A DNA stretch of 64,000 nt from Parus major. Its lineage: Eukaryota > Chordata > Aves > Passeriformes > Paridae. Both the position numbers and the translations under genes were made by a program. How positions within the stretch are numbered: position 1 is the first letter of the stretch; each line of letters opens with the position of its first letter. The stretch is taken from NCBI RefSeq assembly GCF_001522545.3, contig NC_031797.1, positions 2,815,961 through 2,879,960 of the forward strand, written 5' to 3'. Below are positions 58,750 through 64,000 of the stretch, piece after piece. The notes beneath the pieces are model-generated. The model was not told the origin of the DNA and searched no databases. It saw only the letters and a list, made by a program, of their open reading frames with translations.

Positions 58750-60100
58750 TTTATTTAGGGGCTTATTTTATTCATTGGCTCAGCCGGCACTGGCCAGCCT
58801 GGATGCTGGCCATCCCCAGCAAGGGGCTGAGGGTGCTGGGGTGACCCTGCTGCCCGAGGTGGGTGCTGGCAGCAGCACTGGGCACATGGAGCAGAGCCAG
58901 GACAGGCCACCACCAGCCAGGACTGGACCCCCCAGCTGGCTGCTGCCCACCTGTAACACAGGAACCACAGCCAGGCCCACCCACGGCTCTGGTTCTGCTG
59001 GCTGCCACATTCACTACTGGGTCACAGCTTGGCTTGTGCCACTCAGAGCCACTCCAGGAGGCTCAGGAGTGGGTGGCCATGTGCTGCTCCAGGAAGAGGC
59101 AAGAGGGGAGCTGGCAGCAGCCAGCAGGACAGGGAGCTGCCAGGTGTGAGGAGGAGAGGCTGTGCAGGGCCAGCCCTGGGTGCCAAAGGCCACTCTGAAG
59201 CCAGGGGGACACTGGGTGATCCATGGGGGAGAGAGGGGCAGAGACAAGTGTGACTGGACAGGATGGGTTGGCCAAGGTGAGACCAGGCAGGAACAGGCAG
59301 TGATGGAGACCTGTCCCAGCACCATGCCCAGGAGTGGCATGAACCACCTGTGTTCCTTGCTCATTTCCAGGTTTAATTAGAAATATATTCCAAACCACAA
59401 ACCAGTGCCCAGCAGCAGACACAGGGCAGGTAAAGGGGGCTTTGTGTGCCATAAAAACCTGCCAAAGCCCTGAGCTGGCCAGGGAGCCCCCATGGGCCAT
59501 GGGACACCTCGTGAGAGTGCCAGCAGCTCAGCCCTGCCCTGCACCTTCCCACAGTAGCTCCATCCTGGCCATGGCCTGGGGAAGGCTGCAGGGGCTTGGG
59601 GTCACAGGGAGCATCATGTGGCAGCCATTCCTGGGGAGAATCCAGCTGAAAAAGGATGTCCCCAGCAGGAACATCCAACAGCACCAGTGTCCAAGAGGTG
59701 GTCGTGCCTGTCCCCGTGGGCAGAGCCAAGCCAGGGGCTACAGCAATGTCCACCAGCCCCCACTCCAGTGCTGGGGCAAGTGAGGGCAGCCCTGCCTGGG
59801 GCTTCAGGCTCCGTCCCTCCTGCTGAGACCACCGAGCAGTTCCCACCCCAACAGCATTTCACCTGTACGTGTGGAATTAAATGTCTTTGTGTCCAGCTGG
59901 GCAAGGTGCCCCAAGCAGATGATGGAGGTAGGCAGCAGCCAGGGAGAACCTGCAGGGCCAGGGACCACAAGACCTCTCTGGGGAGGAAAATGGAGAGCCT
60001 GACCCCAGAGCTCAGAGGCCAGGCACAGCATCCCCAGTTTTGCCGTAGGGTGAGTCCAGAGCCAGGGGAGCAGGTCGGGGACTCACGTACCCCCTCGGCA
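58750..60100 (-). other. Probable SHC2 3' UTR with two poly(A) signals
   Basis: AATAAA occurs twice on the minus strand, at 58767-58772 and 58750-58755, giving a 3' UTR of about 1.3 kb. A nearer ATTAAA around 59371-59376 could yield a shorter form. Confidence 0.5.
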
Positions 60101-63100
60101 TCACTGCTTCCTCTGTACAACCTGGCGGAGGTGCAGCTCGCTCTCTGCCGCCACGATGGGCTGCTCATTCTCCCGGTGGTGGCTGATGAGGTGGCTGATG
60201 CTCTCAAACAGCACATCCTTGGTTCTCACCTGGGGCCGGGGCACAGTGATCCTCAACTCAGGAGAGTTGCCTCTCATACAGCATCCACTTCCAAGACCCT
60301 GTGCCTGCCCATGCCTGTGTCCCCACAGCCCACCCCACGCCCTGCCCCTACCCCGGTCCCAATCGCCCACCCCAAGCCCTGCCCTCACCCCCGAGCCCTG
60401 CCCTCACCACTCCCTCGGGATCCACCAGCAGCAGGTGCTTGGGCTGCCCGCTGTGCATGCCGGTCAGCACGTACTGCCCCGGGTTGGTGAGGCTGTCCCG
60501 CACCAGGAAGTCCCCGTCCATCTGCAGGAGCCTCTCAGCATCCCACCGGCTCATCTTCCCGTGGTACCAGGGCTCCCGCCGGAGCTGCTCCTCCGTGGGG
60601 GCGATCGGGGCCTTCCGCGTGGGGGGGCTGGGCCACTGGTCCTCAATGGGGGGGCTGGTGCCACCCCCTGCAATGCACTCGTGGAGCTTCAGGGCATCCT
60701 CAAATGGCCCTGTGGGATCCAGGGGTTGTGGGGTGTTACACCAGGGCATGAGGCAGGGCTGGGCTGTGGTGTGGACAGACCCCAGCTCACATCCCCCAGG
60801 GCATTGCAGGGCACTGCTGTGGACTCGGCCGGTGCCAGCACCTCTGGGGCTGTGGTGGGTGACCCAGACAGCTGCTGGCACAGCTTGACTGCTCCACAGC
60901 AGGTTCTGTGCCATTCCCCTGGTGCAGTGGCTTACTCATATCAAAGAGGTCCTTTTTGGGGCTCTCCTCCGCTGCCCCATGAGCCACCAGCTCCGGCTCC
61001 CAGGCATCCAGGCTCTGCGTGTTCACGTACATGTGCTCCTCGTAGTCCCGTGGCCCCAGGCCGTGGCTGTCTGCCTGCAGGTACCCGTCGCAGGGCTGGC
61101 CTGCGAGAACAGCCATCACCGCTGGCCAGGACTGGGCAGAGTCACAAGGACCCCCCCAGCTCATGGCTTCCCCCCACAGCAGTACCCACCCTGGCTCTCC
61201 AGGTCCCAGGGTGGCCCCAGCTGGCTGCTCGGGTCTCGTCTGGCTGCTAACCCGCCCTAGGAAAGGAGACAGTCACAGTGCTGGGGGGGCCCTGCCTGGG
61301 ACCAGCAGTGCCAGCAGTGGTTCTGAGGGGCTCACCTGGCCTGGGGGAACAGAGCTGGAGGGCTGAGTGCGGACGTGGCCCAGGGCTGTGCTGTGGCGGA
61401 GCCTGGAGTCAACCAGGCCCCCTGGGGGAGGTTCCTTCCCTGGGATGCTGTTGTAGTAATCGTGCTCAGCCACCTCCTCATCCTCCCCCCAGGCTGACTC
61501 CTCTGCAGCCAGTGCCCTGCAGCAGGGATGGGTGAGCTGGGGACACCCTGCCCAGCTCAGACCATCCCCACACCCTGCAGTGACTCCCAGAGCCACCCCC
61601 AGCCAGGGGACATGGCCAGGACAGGGGTGCAGCAGGGCCCCCCGCCCCCCTACCTCTCTGGGGGTACCACCACCTTGGGGGGGCTGTGTAGGTACTGCTT
61701 GAAGCGCAGCTCAAAGGCCTGTCCCACCGTGCTGATGACGCTCTGTGCCAGCCCCTCGCAGCACTCCAGGATGTGGCAGGCTATGGACAGACAGATGGAC
61801 GATTTGAGTGTTTCCCCCATGCTCCCATCGCTGCAGCAGGACCACCCTGAGCCACCCCTCGTGTTCCCCACGAGGGATCTCCTCCTCCAGCCTTCACCCC
61901 CCAGTGCATCCCTCCTCCACAGAGCTCCCAGGCAAGGAGGCCAGTGTCACCTCTCTGGTTGATGGGATCCTTGGCGACATAGGCAACATAATCCGTGGTA
62001 TCCTGCAGACAGGGGGGGAGATCAGCACTCATGTCCTGCTACTGTCTGGAGAGCAGGGCTGGAGGTGCCAGGACAAGGGGACAGCTCAGTCCAAGCCCCG
62101 CATCCTGACCCAGGCCAGACCACCCTGTGCTCAGCTCAGCCATAGGCAGTCCCTGTCCCCACCACCCTGGGGGCCCGGGGTGTGCATGACTCACCATGTC
62201 CCCACCGGAGGCGAAGGAGATGGACTGCATGTGGTGGTTGGCGATGATCTGATGGGGAACGTGGCCCAGGGGGGCATTAGCAAAGGGGCTGCTGGCTCAC
62301 AGGCTGGCAGGTAGCAGGACTGTGTGCCCAGGAACGCTCACCTGGCGTGTGGTGGGGATCATGAGGTTTAGCCCATCAACCGAGATGTTGACAGCGATGC
62401 TCATGCCAGCGAAGTGCAGGTTGCTCTTGCCCAGGATGGAGAACAGGGCTTTGTTGGGAGCCTGACAGGGGAGAGGATGGCGGGGCAATGAAGACCACCA
62501 GGACCAGGCTTCCTGGGGTGAATGAGGAAAAGGGAGGGATGCCCCAAGAGGCCCCAGGCCCACAAACTGGGCAGGCACCCCTAGTTCCTGTCCCACAGCC
62601 TTGTCCCAGGGACGGACAAGCTGAGTAGAAACTCACCTTCTTCTTCCAGATGCCCTTCACACCCGGCACTGCCTCGTATAGTCTGTTGATGGCTTCTCTG
62701 CAATGGACAGACCCTGGCCTGGTCACTGCTCCGGACCCCCAGCCCTTCCCAGCTGCCTTTTCCCCCTGACATTGCTCTGTGGGGTCTGGTGGCACGAGCC
62801 CCCACAGCCCTGGGCGCCGCAGCCTCCCCGCAGCGCTGCCCCACGTCACGGCCCGTGGTACGTAATCCCAGCTGGGGCCACCTCCCTTCTCCTCTTTCCA
62901 CCCATTGATCTGCGGCAGTGCCCTTCGTCCATGTCCCTGAGTGCAGGGTGGGTCCTGCAGGCCAAGGCTCCCCCTGACCGCGTTCCCCTCTCTGCACAGG
63001 GCCCTGGGAGCCACGAGAGGCTTGGGGTGGCAGTGGGGTGCAGGAGGGTGGGACTGTAGGGTCGTACCTGGTGACCTGTGTCCTGGTGTTGAAGTCGAGG

Positions 63101-63673
63101 GACCTCATGGAGCGCAGCACCTCAATGCACCCCATGTACTGCGGGGTGGGGGAAGCAGCCAGAGCAGGCGGCACAACACGGCAGGCAATGGAGAGGAGAG
63201 GCCGGGTGTCAGAGAGAAGGGCCTTCCACACCAGCTCACACACACACAGCAGCTTTCACCCCCCACACCAAAACGCCCCATCACATGCCCAGCCCCCGTG
63301 CTAGGATCCCACAAACTCATCTGTGTGCTACAGCTTGTGATGCCTCAGAGGGGCTGACAACGCTGGACTTCCAAGGTGGGCTCCACGGCCCAGCAAGCCC
63401 CTGGCCCCATCACGGGAGCTGCATGTGCCGGGGGGCGGCTGCTCCGGTCCAGCCGTGGGGTGGGGAACTCGAGGGAGGGCTCTGTCCGCAGCCGTCGGGA
63501 GGAGCGGCCGGACCTGCCGAGCCCCGCACACGCCTGGGGCCGGGGTCTCCGCGCCCTCCCGCATCGCCGGGCTCCGGCGGGACTTACCCGGACAATGTAG
63601 GAGACGCCGGGCCCCAGCACCCGCTCGTCGGGGTGCAGCCAGCCCTGCGCCGGTTTGCGGATGAAGCTGCCCT
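60101..63673 (-). CDS. SHC2: SHC2 (ShcB/Sck) signalling adaptor, N-terminus lost in gap
   Basis: Cytoplasmic adaptor that docks to phosphorylated receptors and recruits GRB2 to activate RAS. Twelve exons: 63588-63673 (runs into the gap), 63068-63138, 62637-62697, 62342-62461, 62195-62248, 61951-62002, 61654-61780, 61336-61516, 61190-61256, 60936-61100, 60408-60709 and 60101-60229, about 470 of some 580 residues. Exons 63588-61654 encode the PTB domain ([16 protein letters not shown] through [12 protein letters not shown]). The CH1 linker retains both GRB2 docking sites, [14 protein letters not shown] and EEHMYVNTQ, and the adaptin-like [16 protein letters not shown]. The SH2 domain follows ([15 protein letters not shown]) with the phosphotyrosine-binding Arg in FLVRDS, ending [20 protein letters not shown] identifies SHC2 rather than SHC1, 3 or 4. 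The N-terminal CH2 segment should lie in or beyond the gap. Confidence 0.95.
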
Positions 63674-64000
63674 NNNNNNNNNNNNNNNNNNNNNNNNNNN
63701 NNNNNNNNNNNNNNNNNNNNNNNNNNNNNNNNNNNNNNNNNNNNNNNNNNNNNNNNNNNNNNNNNNNNNNNNNNNNNNNNNNNNNNNNNNNNNNNNNNNN
63801 NNNNNNNNNNNNNNNNNNNNNNNNNNNNNNNNNNNNNNNNNNNNNNNNNNNNNNNNNNNNNNNNNNNNNNNNNNNNNNNNNNNNNNNNNNNNNNNNNNNN
63901 NNNNNNNNNNNNNNNNNNNNNNNNNNNNNNNNNNNNNNNNNNNNNNNNNNNNNNNNNNNNNNNNNNNNNNNNNNNNNNNNNNNNNNNNNNNNNNNNNNNN
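63674..64000. other. Assembly gap reaching the window end
   Basis: At least 327 N. It begins inside the first visible SHC2 exon, whose start and the CH2-coding sequence are therefore missing. Confidence 0.95.

Overview
This is vertebrate nuclear DNA, almost certainly from a bird. All recognisable genes are intron-containing and encode vertebrate proteins, GC is high, introns are short, four runs of N fall on extremely GC-rich stretches, and interspersed repeats are scarce. That combination is typical of a GC-rich avian microchromosome; chicken chromosome 28 shares genes with human 19p13.3, where four of the five genes here also sit together. The species cannot be named from sequence alone.

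All five genes are on the minus strand, so they read right to left. From left to right: TLE2 (Groucho-family corepressor, 1-7913; its C-terminal WD40 part lies beyond position 1 and its first exon is in the gap at 8690-9259); PLPP2 (phospholipid phosphatase 2, complete, 16464-19812); MIER2 (ELM2-SANT corepressor, complete, 24685-37110); C2CD4C (C2-domain protein, complete in one coding exon, 55101-56363); and SHC2 (PTB/SH2 adaptor, 60101-63673, only the N-terminal region missing in the terminal gap). I resolved the exons of each gene to single-base splice junctions. In every case the phases join and the frame stays open.

Between genes: 9.3-15.7 kb holds the TLE2 promoter, a 42-bp minisatellite, an orphan CpG island and a very long open frame without protein resemblance. 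20.1-22.4 kb holds the PLPP2 promoter and a 40-bp GC-rich minisatellite running into a gap. 37.1-52.7 kb is a 15.6-kb region with no gene I can recognise, although human THEG lies at this place. It contains a CpG-rich, LTR-like or promoter-like block with nested tandem repeats, and three RFX X-box-like palindromes, one at the edge of a small orphan CpG island.

Functionally the genes do not form one pathway. TLE2 and MIER2 are nuclear corepressors, PLPP2 is a membrane lipid phosphatase, SHC2 a receptor tyrosine kinase adaptor, and C2CD4C a poorly characterised C2 protein. I found no mobile system, CRISPR array, tRNA or rRNA, and nothing that amounts to a clearly new biological system. The most useful leads are the X-box cluster, the LTR-like block, the long intergenic frame and the truncated minisatellite.
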